Source: Pseudomonas sp. P818 (lineage in GTDB: Bacteria > Pseudomonadota > Gammaproteobacteria > Pseudomonadales > Pseudomonadaceae). From it: a stretch of 64,000 bases of DNA. Shown here piece by piece: positions 34,225-43,853 of this stretch; the first letter of the stretch is position 1; each line of letters opens with the position of its first letter. The stretch covers positions 113,408-177,407 of the forward strand of contig NZ_ATKM01000007.1 in assembly GCF_000418555.1 (NCBI RefSeq), in the 5' to 3' direction. The position numbers and the translations under genes were made by a program. Under the pieces are notes generated by a model. The model had not been told where the DNA came from. It ran no database searches and saw only the letters and a program-made list of their open reading frames with translations.

Positions 34225-34899
34225 ATGATATGTGGGAGCGCTCAGCGCGGCTTTACCCTGCTGGAGCTGCTGATCGCCATCGCCATCTTCGCCCTGCTGG
34301 GCCTGGCCACCTACCGCATGCTCGACAGCGTGCTCAGCGCCGATGCCGTCACCCGTGAGCACGAGCGCCAATTGCGTGAGCTGACTCGTGCTTTGTCCGC
34401 TTTCGAACGCGACCTGCGGCAGGTGACGGTGCGGCCGATTCGCGATGCCTTCGGTGATGCGCAGCCGGCGCTGCACAGTGATCTGGCCGACGCCACGGCG
34501 CTGGAGTTGAGCCGTGCCGGCTGGCGCAACCCACTCGGCCAGCCGCGCGCCGAAGTACAGCGCGTACGCTGGCAGCTCAGTGGCGAGCAATGGCAGCGGC
34601 GCTACTGGCGTGTGCTGGATCGGGCGCAGGACAGCACGCCCCAGATCCAGCAGGCGCTCAATGGTGTCGAGTCGCTGAGCCTGCGCTATCTGGACAAGGA
34701 CGGCCAGTGGCAGCCCGACTGGCCGCCGGTCAATGCGACGGGCGACGGCGCCCTTACCGAATTGCCGCGTGCGGTGGAGCTGCGCCTGCAGCATCGCCGC
34801 TATGGTGAGCTGCGTCGCCTGTTGCGTCTGCCCGATTTGCCAGCACAGAACGCTGCCGCAGCGCCGTCAGAGGATTCGGCCGAGGTGCCGCAGTCATGA
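34225..34899 (+). CDS. gspJ: Minor pseudopilin GspJ (XcpW)
   Basis: A 224-residue pseudopilin with leader MICGSAQR and site G/FTLLE. I place the start at the ATG at 34225 because it gives a normal 9-residue leader. The open frame reaches back to 34045, but those 60 codons are translated from the repeat at 34115-34190. The ribosome site (GGGTG) is weak, so expression could rely on coupling with gspI being lost. It ends in an ATGA overlap with gspK. Confidence 0.93.
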   Translation: MICGSAQRGFTLLELLIAIAIFALLGLATYRMLDSVLSADAVTREHERQLRELTRALSAFERDLRQVTVRPIRDAFGDAQPALHSDLADATALELSRAGWRNPLGQPRAEVQRVRWQLSGEQWQRRYWRVLDRAQDSTPQIQQALNGVESLSLRYLDKDGQWQPDWPPVNATGDGALTELPRAVELRLQHRRYGELRRLLRLPDLPAQNAAAAPSEDSAEVPQS

Positions 34900-35867
34900 G
34901 GCGCCAGAACGGGGTGGCCTTGATCACCGTATTGCTGGTGGTTGCCGTGGTCACGGTGGTCTGCGCCGGGTTGATCGCGCGGCAGCAACTGTCGATCCGC
35001 AGCAGTGCCAATCAGTTGCACGTAGCCCAGGCCTGGCACTACGCCCTGGGTGGCGAGACCCTGGCCAAGGCAGTGCTGGAACGCGATCTGCGCCGCGGCG
35101 ATCCGCGTCAGCCGGTTGATCACCTCATGGAGCCTTGGGCCAGGCCACTGGTGTTCCCCCTGGATGAAGGCGGTGAGCTGCGAGTTCGTATCGTCGATCC
35201 CAGCGCTCGCTTCAACCTCAACAGCCTGGTGCGCCAGGGGCGGCCCAACGAGCTGGCGGTGTTGCGCCTGCGTCGCCTGCTGCTGCGTCTGGGCATCGCC
35301 AAGCCTTACGCCGAGCGCCTGCTGGACTGGCTGGACAACGATAGTGAGGCGCACAGCGGCAACGGTGCCGAGGACAGCCAGTACCTGCTGGCGACCCCGC
35401 CATATCGTACGGCCAATCGCGAGATCACCGATGTCTCCGAGTTGCGCCTGTTGCTGGAGATGGAGGAGGCTGACTATCGCCGTTTGCTGCCCTTCGTCAG
35501 CGCGTTGCCCAGTGAGGCGCTGCTCAACGTCAACACGGCCAGCGCCATGGTGCTCTCCAGCCTGTCCGATGGTCTGACGCCGGATGCGGCCATGGCACTG
35601 ATCGCCGCACGGGGCGCCGAGGGTTATGCCAGCCCGGCAGCCTTCGCCGCGCAGCCAGCGCTGGCCGGACTGGGTGAGCAGGTGGTGCAGGGCTTGGCGG
35701 TTGGCAGCCAGTATTTCGAAGTGTTCAGCGAGGTCAGCCTGGGCGAGCGCCGGGTGGTCTTGCGCAGCCTGTTGCAGCGCAGCAATGATGGCCAGGTCAG
35801 TGTCCTGGCGCGTGATCTGGGGCAGGGCGGGATGCCGCCTGCGCCGACTGAGGAAGAACAAGAATGA
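34896..35867 (+). CDS. gspK: Minor pseudopilin GspK (XcpX)
   Basis: A 323-residue protein, the large pseudopilin that caps the pseudopilus. It starts MRRQNG/VALITVLLVVAVV, with the non-acidic residue at position 5 of the mature helix that marks GspK. SAM-like helical domains and the LLDWLDNDSEAHSGNGAED loop (Ca-binding in relatives) follow, with NVNTASAMVL near the C-terminus. It overlaps both gspJ and gspL by four bases. Confidence 0.95.
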   Translation: MRRQNGVALITVLLVVAVVTVVCAGLIARQQLSIRSSANQLHVAQAWHYALGGETLAKAVLERDLRRGDPRQPVDHLMEPWARPLVFPLDEGGELRVRIVDPSARFNLNSLVRQGRPNELAVLRLRRLLLRLGIAKPYAERLLDWLDNDSEAHSGNGAEDSQYLLATPPYRTANREITDVSELRLLLEMEEADYRRLLPFVSALPSEALLNVNTASAMVLSSLSDGLTPDAAMALIAARGAEGYASPAAFAAQPALAGLGEQVVQGLAVGSQYFEVFSEVSLGERRVVLRSLLQRSNDGQVSVLARDLGQGGMPPAPTEEEQE

Positions 35868-37003
35868 CCCCCTTATGGATTTTCCTGCCGCCCGAGGCGA
35901 GCCATGACCTTTCTGCGGACCTACCCGTACAGCGGGTCACGGCAGACAGCAGTCGTAGCCTGAGCCTGTCCGAAGCCTTGGCGGACCTGCCCCTGCACTG
36001 GGAACTGGTGTTGCCGGTGGAGGCAGTCACCGCATGTGCCGTGCAGCTGCCGACTCAAAAGGCGCGCTGGATGCACCAGGCGCTGCCGTTCGCGGTGGAG
36101 GAGCTGCTCGCCGAGGATGTCGAGCTGATGCATCTGGCGCTGGGCGAGCAACTGACCGATGGCCGGCATCGGGTCTATGCCGTGCGCGCCGCCTGGTTGC
36201 GCGAATGCCTGGGGTTGTTCGCCGCGCAGCCGCCGCAGGCCATCCGTGTCGATGCCGATCTGCTGCCGCGCCAGGGCAGCCAGTTGCTCTGGTTGCAGTC
36301 GCGCTGGCTGCTGGGTGGGGAAGCGCCCTGGCGTCTGGCCCTGCAGCGCGAGGATTGGCCGGCGCTGGTGGCGCGTTGCACGTCGCCATGCATCGCGCGA
36401 GCGCCGGCCTGCCAAGCGCTGCCCGAGCCGGTCGACGAAGGTCTGCAGTTGGTGGATGCGCACCAATGGCTGGCGCAGCAGGGTGGTTCCGTCGATCTGG
36501 CGCAGGGTGCGTTCGCCCTGCGCCAGAGCAGCGAGGGTTGGCTGCGCTGGCGCCCGCTGGCCGGGGTGTTGGCGCTGTGTCTGCTCTTGCAGTGGGGCTT
36601 CAATCTGGCGCAGGGCTGGTACCTGCAGCGTGAGGCCGATGCCTATGCTGCCTCCAGCGAGGCGCTGTATCGCGAGCTGTTTCCGCAGGACAACAAGCTG
36701 ATCAACCTGCGTGCGCAGTTCGATCAGCATCTGGCGCAGTCTGCCGGCAGCGACAGCCCGCTACTGGGATTGCTTGCCGAGGTAGCTGCCGCTTTGCATG
36801 CCGATGGCGCTGCGCAGGTTCAGGTCAACCAGCTCGACTACAGTGCGACTCGCGCCGATTTGTCGCTGCAATTGCAGGCGCCGGGGTTCGCCGAGCTGGA
36901 ACGCTTGCGCGAACGCCTGGAGGAGGCGGGGCTTTCCGTGCAGATGGGCTCTGCCAGCCGCGAGGCCGAGGGTGTCAGCGCACGTGTGGTAATAGGGGGA
37001 TGA
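35864..37003 (+). CDS. gspL: Type II secretion protein GspL (XcpY)
   Basis: A 379-residue bitopic inner-membrane protein. The cytoplasmic actin-like domain (about 1-230) contains ALPFAVEELLAEDVE and binds GspE. A single helix follows near 238-255 (LAGVLALCLLLQWGFNLA), then a periplasmic ferredoxin-like domain that pairs with GspM. It overlaps gspK and gspM by ATGA junctions. Confidence 0.94.
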   Translation: MTPLWIFLPPEASHDLSADLPVQRVTADSSRSLSLSEALADLPLHWELVLPVEAVTACAVQLPTQKARWMHQALPFAVEELLAEDVELMHLALGEQLTDGRHRVYAVRAAWLRECLGLFAAQPPQAIRVDADLLPRQGSQLLWLQSRWLLGGEAPWRLALQREDWPALVARCTSPCIARAPACQALPEPVDEGLQLVDAHQWLAQQGGSVDLAQGAFALRQSSEGWLRWRPLAGVLALCLLLQWGFNLAQGWYLQREADAYAASSEALYRELFPQDNKLINLRAQFDQHLAQSAGSDSPLLGLLAEVAAALHADGAAQVQVNQLDYSATRADLSLQLQAPGFAELERLRERLEEAGLSVQMGSASREAEGVSARVVIGG

Positions 37004-37530
37004 GCGGCATGTCGAAGATGGGCCTGAGCGAAAGCCTGCAGCAGCATTGGCAGCGCTCGCCGTTGGCACTGCGCTGGCAGGGGCTGCCGGCGCGTGATCG
37101 TCTGGCGCTGATGGCGCTGAGCATATTTCTGCTACTGGTGCTGTTCTACCTGGCGTTGTGGCAACCGGCGCAGCGCCAGGCACAGGACGCACGCGCCGCG
37201 TTCGAGGAGCAGCGCGCCCTGTATGCGTACCTGCAAAGCCGTGCGCCGCAGGTGCAAGGTCGCGACCTGCAACCGCGCGCCAGCCTTGAACCGGCGCGCC
37301 TGCAAGGCGTGGTCACGGCCAGTGCGGCCGAACAGGGGCTGGTGATCGAGCGGCTGGATACCGAAGGCTTTGGCGCCGTGCAGGTCAACCTGCAGCCGGT
37401 GGCATTCGCCCAGTTGCTGCGCTGGATCGAGGCGCTGGAAGGGCAGGGCATACGCGTCGAGGAAGCCGGGCTGGATCGCGCCGAGGAGAACCGCGTCACT
37501 GCGCGCCTCAGCCTGCGTGCTGGCGATTGA
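37000..37530 (+). CDS. gspM: Type II secretion protein GspM (XcpZ)
   Basis: A 176-residue bitopic inner-membrane protein with one helix (LALMALSIFLLLVLFYLALW, about residues 35-54) followed by a coiled stretch and a periplasmic ferredoxin-like domain. It partners GspL. It is the last gene of the operon; no gspN follows, as in P. aeruginosa. GspA/B and the prepilin peptidase are also absent from the window. Confidence 0.93.
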   Translation: MSGMSKMGLSESLQQHWQRSPLALRWQGLPARDRLALMALSIFLLLVLFYLALWQPAQRQAQDARAAFEEQRALYAYLQSRAPQVQGRDLQPRASLEPARLQGVVTASAAEQGLVIERLDTEGFGAVQVNLQPVAFAQLLRWIEALEGQGIRVEEAGLDRAEENRVTARLSLRAGD

Positions 37531-37993
37531 CCCAGGTCTGCTGATCGCCATGCCCGCGCGGGTCGTGCGCCACGCGGCTTGCGACCCTGGCGGTAACATC
37601 GCGCACTCAATTGGGCGGTTACGGAACGTTGGTGCGCCGATGTGGTGCCACTTTCTGCGACAGATGAAACGCGCAATAGCCGCCAGTGCCCGTTAAATGG
37701 GCTTTTGCTGGCAGCTGGCCTGAGTATTGCTGTAGATATCCGTTTACCTTTTTCTGCTTGATCACTCCTTTTTCAAGCTGTCAATATCTGCGCCCGGCGC
37801 ATCCAGTGCTTCTGTAATTAGTTGTCGCATTGAGGAAATATCGCCTCATTGCCTGCCGCTAGAATGCCGCTCACCCAGCCAAGGCCCCTTTTTGCTCGTC
37901 CACCACGACGGCGCAGCACCGCCTTCTACAATCCATAAAAGGCCCGGGCCCCTCACTGCCATCGATGCCATACCCAATTCGAAGGAGCAAAGA
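37531..37993. other. 463-bp intergenic region: end of gsp operon and aotJ promoter region
   Basis: No gene is supported here. It holds the ArgR-type half site at 37823-37843 and an AT-richer stretch (about 37720-37820) suited to a promoter. No clear T-tailed terminator follows gspM. Confidence 0.6.
37823..37843 (+). promoter_or_regulatory. ArgR-type half site upstream of aotJ
   Basis: TGTCGC, eight bases, then AA fits the Pseudomonas ArgR consensus TGTCGCN8AAN5 exactly. A weaker copy with TCCAGT and the AA in register lies directly upstream (37802-37822), giving a 21-bp tandem as in known sites. It is 150 bp before the aotJ start. Confidence 0.75.
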
Positions 37994-38767
37994 ATGAAGA
38001 AGATCGCACTGCTCGGCGCCCTGGCGCTGTCCCTGATGTCGCCCCTGGCGCTGGCTGAAAAACCGCTGCGCATTGGCATCGAGGCGGCCTATCCGCCCTT
38101 CGCATTCAAGACTCCCGATGGTCAGATTGCCGGCTTCGACTACGACATCGGCAACGCCCTGTGCGAAGAGATGAAGGTCGAGTGCAAGTGGATCGAACAG
38201 GAGTTCGACGGCCTGATCCCGGCGCTGAAAGTACGCAAGTTCGACGCCGTGCTGTCGTCCATGTCGATCACCGAAGATCGCAAGAAATCCGTGGAGTTTA
38301 CCGGCAAGTACTATGCCACTCCCGCCAAGCTGGCGATGAAGGCCGGTACCGAGATCAAGGACCCGCTGGTCGACCTGAAAGGCAAGAAGATCGGCGTGCA
38401 GCGCTCGTCCGTGTATGACCGTTACGCCACCGACATCTTCGCCCCGGCCGGCGCCGAAATCGTGCGCTACGGTTCGCAGAACGAAGTGTTCCTGGACATG
38501 CAGTCCGGCCGCCTGGATGCCACCCTGGCCGACTCGGTGAACATCAATGACGGCTTCCTCAAGACCGATGGCGGCAAGGGCTTCGCCTTCGTCGGCCCGG
38601 ACTTCACCGACGTGAAGTACTTCGGCGAAGGCCAGGGCATCGCCGTGCGCAAGGGTGACAAGGCGCTGGCCGACAAGATCAGCGCGGCCATCCTCGCCAT
38701 TCGTGCGAACGGCAAGTACAAGGAAGTGCAGGACAAGTACTTCGACTTCGACGTTTACGGCGAGTAA
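37994..38767 (+). CDS. aotJ: Arginine/ornithine ABC transporter, periplasmic binding protein AotJ
   Basis: A 257-residue secreted solute-binding protein. The signal peptide MKKIALLGALALSLMSPLALA is followed by the polar amino acid binding domain, with the conserved GFDYDIGNALCEEMKV and DAVLSSMSITEDRKKSVEFT stretches. It captures arginine or ornithine in the periplasm for AotQMP. AAGGAG stands eight bases before the ATG. A hairpin with T run after it should limit transcription into aotQ, giving an excess of binding protein. ArgR activation is expected from the upstream site and from the pathway. Confidence 0.94.
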   Translation: MKKIALLGALALSLMSPLALAEKPLRIGIEAAYPPFAFKTPDGQIAGFDYDIGNALCEEMKVECKWIEQEFDGLIPALKVRKFDAVLSSMSITEDRKKSVEFTGKYYATPAKLAMKAGTEIKDPLVDLKGKKIGVQRSSVYDRYATDIFAPAGAEIVRYGSQNEVFLDMQSGRLDATLADSVNINDGFLKTDGGKGFAFVGPDFTDVKYFGEGQGIAVRKGDKALADKISAAILAIRANGKYKEVQDKYFDFDVYGE

Positions 38768-38784
38768 ATACGTCGAGGCAGATG

Positions 38785-38824
38785 AAGTGGCACTAACCTT
38801 TGCCGAGGTTGTGCCACTTTTTTC
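38785..38824 (+). terminator. T-tailed hairpin between aotJ and aotQ (attenuator)
   Basis: AAGTGGCAC and GTGCCACTT form the outer stem, AACCT and AGGTT extend it, and a run of Ts follows (38818-38823). It lies inside the operon, so partial readthrough would lower aotQMP relative to aotJ. Confidence 0.85.
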
Positions 38825-38930
38825 TTGGTTCATCCGTAGGGCTCTGCTGCTCGCCTGAGCTGGCGGGCAGACAACATCCATTTTCTTTGTGCGATACGGC
38901 GCCATCCTGGTGCCTGCGAGGTATTGGCGC

Positions 38931-39620
38931 ATGCTTCAAGGCTACGGCTCGACCATTCTCGACGGTGCCTGGCTTACCGTGCAGTTGGCGCTGCTGTCGA
39001 TGGCGGTTGCCGTCGCGCTTGGCCTGCTCGGTGCGGCTTTTCGACTGTCGCCGGTGAGATGGCTGGCCCTGATGGGCGAGACCTACGCCACGGTGATCCG
39101 TGGTATTCCCGAGCTGGTGCTGATTCTGCTGATCTTCTTCGGTGGTCAGGATCTGGTGAACCGCATCGCCCCGTTGCTGGGTTATGAGGATTACATCGAC
39201 ATCAACCCGTTCGTGGCAGGTGTCGGCACGTTGGGCTTCATTTACGGCGCCTATCTGTCGGAAACCTTCCGCGGTGCCTTCATGGCCATCCCCAAGGGGC
39301 AGGGCGAGGCGGGCCTGGCCTATGGCATGAGCCCGCTGCGGGTGTTCTTGCGCATCCTCGTGCCACAGATGATCCGCCTGGCGATTCCCGGCATCACCAA
39401 CAATTGGCTTGTGCTGGTCAAGGCCACCGCGCTGATCTCCCTGGTCGGGCTGCAGGACATGATGGCCCGCGCCAAGAGCGCCGGTGATGCGACCCGCGAA
39501 CCGTTCACCTACATCCTTCTGGCGGCGGCCGTGTACCTGGCGATCACCAGTGTGTCGTTGCTGGTGTTGCGCTATCTCGAACGGCGCTATTCGGTCGGCG
39601 TGAAAGCCGCCGAGCTCTGA
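38931..39620 (+). CDS. aotQ: Arginine/ornithine ABC transporter permease AotQ
   Basis: A 229-residue permease with about five transmembrane helices and the EAA loop GQGEAGLAYGMSPLRVFLRI that contacts the ATPase. ETYATVIRGIPELVLILL is typical of HisQ/ArtQ permeases. The start at 38931 has GAGG ten bases upstream; a GTG at 38889 would add 14 residues. AotQ and AotM form the heterodimeric channel. Confidence 0.93.
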   Translation: MLQGYGSTILDGAWLTVQLALLSMAVAVALGLLGAAFRLSPVRWLALMGETYATVIRGIPELVLILLIFFGGQDLVNRIAPLLGYEDYIDINPFVAGVGTLGFIYGAYLSETFRGAFMAIPKGQGEAGLAYGMSPLRVFLRILVPQMIRLAIPGITNNWLVLVKATALISLVGLQDMMARAKSAGDATREPFTYILLAAAVYLAITSVSLLVLRYLERRYSVGVKAAEL

Positions 39621-39631
39621 GGGGAGTGACC

Positions 39632-40330
39632 ATGCTTTTCGATTACAACGTGGTACTCGACAGCCTGCCGCTGTATTTCGGTGGTGTGCTGGTGACTCTC
39701 AAGCTGCTGATCATCGCGCTGGCCGTGGGCCTGCTGCTGGCGGTGCCGCTGGCGATCATGCGGGTGTCCAGACAGAAGCTGATCAACTTCCCGGCGTGGC
39801 TCTACACCTATGTGATCCGTGGTACGCCCATGCTGGTGCAGCTGTACCTGCTGTACTACGGCCTGGCCCAGTTCGACGTGGTGCGTGAGAGCTTCATGTG
39901 GCCTTACCTGTCCAGCGCCACCTTCTGCGCCTGCCTGGCCTTCGCCATCAATACCAGCGCCTACACCGCTGAAATCCTGGCGGGCAGCCTCAAGGCCACG
40001 CCACATGGCGAGATCGAGGCAGCCAAGGCCATGGGCATGTCGCGCGGCAAACTGTATCGACGCATTCTGCTGCCGTCGGCGTTGCGTCGCGCGCTGCCGC
40101 AGTACAGCAACGAGGTGATCATGATGCTGCACACCACCAGCCTGGCCTCGGTGGTGACCCTTATCGACATCACCGGTGCGGCCAAGACCGTCAGCTCACA
40201 GTACTACCTGCCGTTCGAAGCCTACGTCACTGCCGGCCTGTTCTATCTGGCGCTGACCTTCATTCTGGTGCGCCTGTTCAAGCTGGCCGAGCGCCGCTGG
40301 CTAGCCTATCTGGCGCCGCGCAAGGCCTGA
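39632..40330 (+). CDS. aotM: Arginine/ornithine ABC transporter permease AotM
   Basis: A 232-residue permease with about five helices, the RGTPMLVQLYLLYYGL signature and the EAA loop GEIEAAKAMGMSRGKLYRRI. GGGGAG precedes the ATG, 11 bp after aotQ. In P. aeruginosa an extra gene, aotO, lies between aotM and aotP; here the two are only 4 bp apart and aotO is missing. Confidence 0.93.
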   Translation: MLFDYNVVLDSLPLYFGGVLVTLKLLIIALAVGLLLAVPLAIMRVSRQKLINFPAWLYTYVIRGTPMLVQLYLLYYGLAQFDVVRESFMWPYLSSATFCACLAFAINTSAYTAEILAGSLKATPHGEIEAAKAMGMSRGKLYRRILLPSALRRALPQYSNEVIMMLHTTSLASVVTLIDITGAAKTVSSQYYLPFEAYVTAGLFYLALTFILVRLFKLAERRWLAYLAPRKA

Positions 40331-40334
40331 CGCC

Positions 40335-41123
40335 ATGACGATTCAAGAGAACCCGAACATGTACAAACTCGAAGTTCAGGACCTGCACAAGCGCTACGGC
40401 AGCCACGAGGTGATCAAGGGCGTGTCGATGGCGGCCAAGGCCGGCGACGTGATCAGCATCATCGGCTCCAGTGGCTCGGGCAAAAGTACCTTTCTGCGCT
40501 GCCTGAACCTGCTGGAACAGCCGCATGCCGGCAGGATTCTGCTCAACAACGAAGAGCTGAAGCTGGTGCCGGCCAAGGACGGTTCGCTGCGCGCCGCCGA
40601 TGCCAAACAGTTGCAGCGCATGCGCTCGCGCCTGGCCATGGTGTTCCAGCATTTCAACCTGTGGTCGCACATGAGCGCCCTGGAGAACGTGATGGAAGCG
40701 CCGGTGCACGTGCTCGGCGTGAGCAAGGCCGAGGCCCGTGACAAGGCCGAGCACTACCTGGCCAAGGTCGGTGTGGCCCATCGCAAGGACGCCTACCCGG
40801 CGCACATGAGCGGCGGCGAGCAGCAGCGCGTGGCCATCGCCCGTGCCCTGGCGATGGAGCCGGAAGTGATGCTGTTCGACGAGCCGACCTCCGCGCTCGA
40901 CCCGGAACTGGTCGGTGAAGTGCTCAAGGTGATGCAGGACCTGGCCACCGAAGGCCGCACCATGGTGGTGGTCACCCACGAAATGGGTTTTGCCCGCGAG
41001 GTGTCGAACCAACTGGTATTTCTGCATAAAGGGTTGGTGGAAGAGCGCGGTTGCCCCAAGGAAGTGCTGGCCAATCCGCAATCCGAGCGGCTGCAGCAGT
41101 TTCTTTCCGGCAGTCTCAAATAA
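40335..41123 (+). CDS. aotP: Arginine/ornithine ABC transporter ATPase AotP
   Basis: A 262-residue ATPase. Walker A is GSSGSGKST, the Q-loop lies in MVFQHFNLWSHM, the ABC signature is MSGGEQQR, Walker B is VMLFDEPTSALD and the H-loop is VTHEMG. It drives arginine/ornithine import with AotQM and AotJ. An internal ATG at 40359 (MYKLEVQDLHKRYG) matches the start of P. aeruginosa AotP (254 residues), so the first eight residues may not be translated. Confidence 0.95.
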   Translation: MTIQENPNMYKLEVQDLHKRYGSHEVIKGVSMAAKAGDVISIIGSSGSGKSTFLRCLNLLEQPHAGRILLNNEELKLVPAKDGSLRAADAKQLQRMRSRLAMVFQHFNLWSHMSALENVMEAPVHVLGVSKAEARDKAEHYLAKVGVAHRKDAYPAHMSGGEQQRVAIARALAMEPEVMLFDEPTSALDPELVGEVLKVMQDLATEGRTMVVVTHEMGFAREVSNQLVFLHKGLVEERGCPKEVLANPQSERLQQFLSGSLK

Positions 41124-41177
41124 TAAGAAGCTAGACTGCGCACTGAATGGGTGCGCAGCGGACCTGAACAGACACTA

Positions 41178-42158
41178 ATGACCCCTCATCGAATCGGCTT
41201 TTTGTATTGGCCTGGCACCAAAGCCCTGACCTTGTCTCTGGCGGAGGAAGCGCTGCGTGTCGCTCAGCGCGTACACCCCGAAGTGGTGTACGAACTGGTG
41301 TTTCTTCAAGCCGAGCCGCTGGCTGCCGGTGACTGGCGTCTGCCGGGCGAGCCCTGGGCCGGGCATCTGGATGGGCTGGACAAGCTGTTCCTGCTGGCCG
41401 ATGCGCCGCCGGCGCAGGTATCCGCCGGCCTGGCCGCTGCGCTCAAGCAGCAGGTGCGCAGCGGCTGCGTGATCGGTGGGTTGTCAGCCGGGGTCTATCC
41501 GCTGGCTCAGCTCGGTCTGCTCGATGGTTACCGCGCGGCCGTGCATTGGCGCTGGCAGGATGATTTTTCCGAGCGCTTCCCCAAGGTCATCGCCACCAGT
41601 CATCTGTTCGACTGGGATCGTGATCGCCTGACCGCCTGCGGCGGCATGGCTGTGCTCGACCTGCTGCTGGCCGTGCTGGCTCGCGATCACGGCGCCGAAT
41701 TGGCTGGTGCGGTAAGTGAGGAACTGGTGGTCGAGCGTATTCGCGAGGGCGGTGAGCGCCAGCGCATTCCGCTGCAGAACCGCCTCGGCTCCAGCCACCC
41801 GAAGCTGACTCAGGCGGTGTTGCTGATGGAAGCCAACATCGAGGAGCCGCTGACCACCGACGAGATCGCCCAGCACGTTTGCGTGTCGCGTCGGCAGCTG
41901 GAGCGCATCTTCAAGCAGTACCTCAATCGTGTGCCCAGTCAGTACTACCTGGAGCTGCGTCTGAACAAGGCGCGCCAACTGCTGATGCAGACCAGCAAGT
42001 CGATCATCCAGATCGGTCTGTCCTGCGGCTTCTCCTCGGGGCCGCATTTCTCCAGCGCCTACCGCAACTTCTTCGGCGCCACGCCGCGCGATGATCGCAA
42101 CCAGCGTCGTAGCAACAGTCCCTTCGAGTTGACCTCGACGCCAGTCGAGCGGGGTTGA
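41178..42158 (+). CDS. argR: ArgR, AraC-type arginine regulator
   Basis: A 326-residue regulator with an N-terminal DJ-1/GATase1-like domain (about 1-190) and a C-terminal AraC helix-turn-helix pair (about 215-315: TTDEIAQHVCVSRRQLERIF and IIQIGLSCGFSSGPHFSSAY). In Pseudomonas this protein, unrelated to E. coli ArgR, activates arginine uptake and the aru operon in response to arginine and binds TGTCGCN8AA sites, found here before aotJ and aruC. It ends the aot operon, 54 bp after aotP, so it is likely autoregulated. Confidence 0.94.
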   Translation: MTPHRIGFLYWPGTKALTLSLAEEALRVAQRVHPEVVYELVFLQAEPLAAGDWRLPGEPWAGHLDGLDKLFLLADAPPAQVSAGLAAALKQQVRSGCVIGGLSAGVYPLAQLGLLDGYRAAVHWRWQDDFSERFPKVIATSHLFDWDRDRLTACGGMAVLDLLLAVLARDHGAELAGAVSEELVVERIREGGERQRIPLQNRLGSSHPKLTQAVLLMEANIEEPLTTDEIAQHVCVSRRQLERIFKQYLNRVPSQYYLELRLNKARQLLMQTSKSIIQIGLSCGFSSGPHFSSAYRNFFGATPRDDRNQRRSNSPFELTSTPVERG

Positions 42159-42180
42159 TTCAGCTCGCTTCCATGCTGCA

Positions 42181-42238
42181 GTAGCCCGGATGAAATCCGG
42201 GGCCGGCACCTGATCGCCCCGGATTTCATCCGGGCTAC
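42181..42238. repeat. Perfect 22-bp inverted repeat after argR
   Basis: GTAGCCCGGATGAAATCCGG begins the left arm (42181-42202), and its exact complement ends at 42238, with a 14-nt loop. It looks like a dispersed palindromic element and may end aot-argR transcription, though no T run follows. The rest of the gap to aruC (42239-42508) holds the ArgR-type sites and no gene. Confidence 0.85.
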
Positions 42239-42342
42239 GCAAACACGGGTTTCGATACCGGCTGGTCAGCCTGCGGAGATTTTTTCCGGCGGCGTGCTCC
42301 AGGTGATGATCTGCGATTAAACTGCGCCTTTCCGACGCTTTC

Positions 42343-42414
42343 TGTCGCTTCGACGAAAACCCGCGGAAAACCCGGGGTGGCGCTGTAAGAAGTTGTCGCA
42401 TGGCGACAATGCCG
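42343..42414 (+). promoter_or_regulatory. ArgR-type half sites upstream of aruC
   Basis: Two exact matches to TGTCGCN8AA start at 42343 and 42394, 51 bp apart, within 170 bp of the aruC start. A weaker TGTCGT copy follows near 42450. They support arginine-induced activation of the aruCFGDBE operon by the adjacent argR product. Confidence 0.78.
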
Positions 42415-42421
42415 GCCCTGA

Positions 42422-43729
<1,308 letters not shown>

Positions 43730-43746
43730 CTCCTTGCTGACAGACA

Positions 43747-43794
43747 GTGGGAGGCGCTTTGGCTGCGACGGTCGCAGCCGAAAGCATCTCCCAC
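43747..43794. repeat. REP-type hairpin between aruC and aruF
   Basis: GTGGGAGGCGCTTTGGCTGC pairs with GCAGCCGAAAGCATCTCCCAC around a 1-3 nt loop. Same family as at 26894 and 50465. It sits inside the aru operon and could slow exonucleases after aruC. Confidence 0.88.
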
Positions 43795-43853
43795 GCTGTA
43801 CGCCCGAGCCTGGCTATAAATCTTGCAGCTTCCGTGTTTAAAGGAGTGACCCC

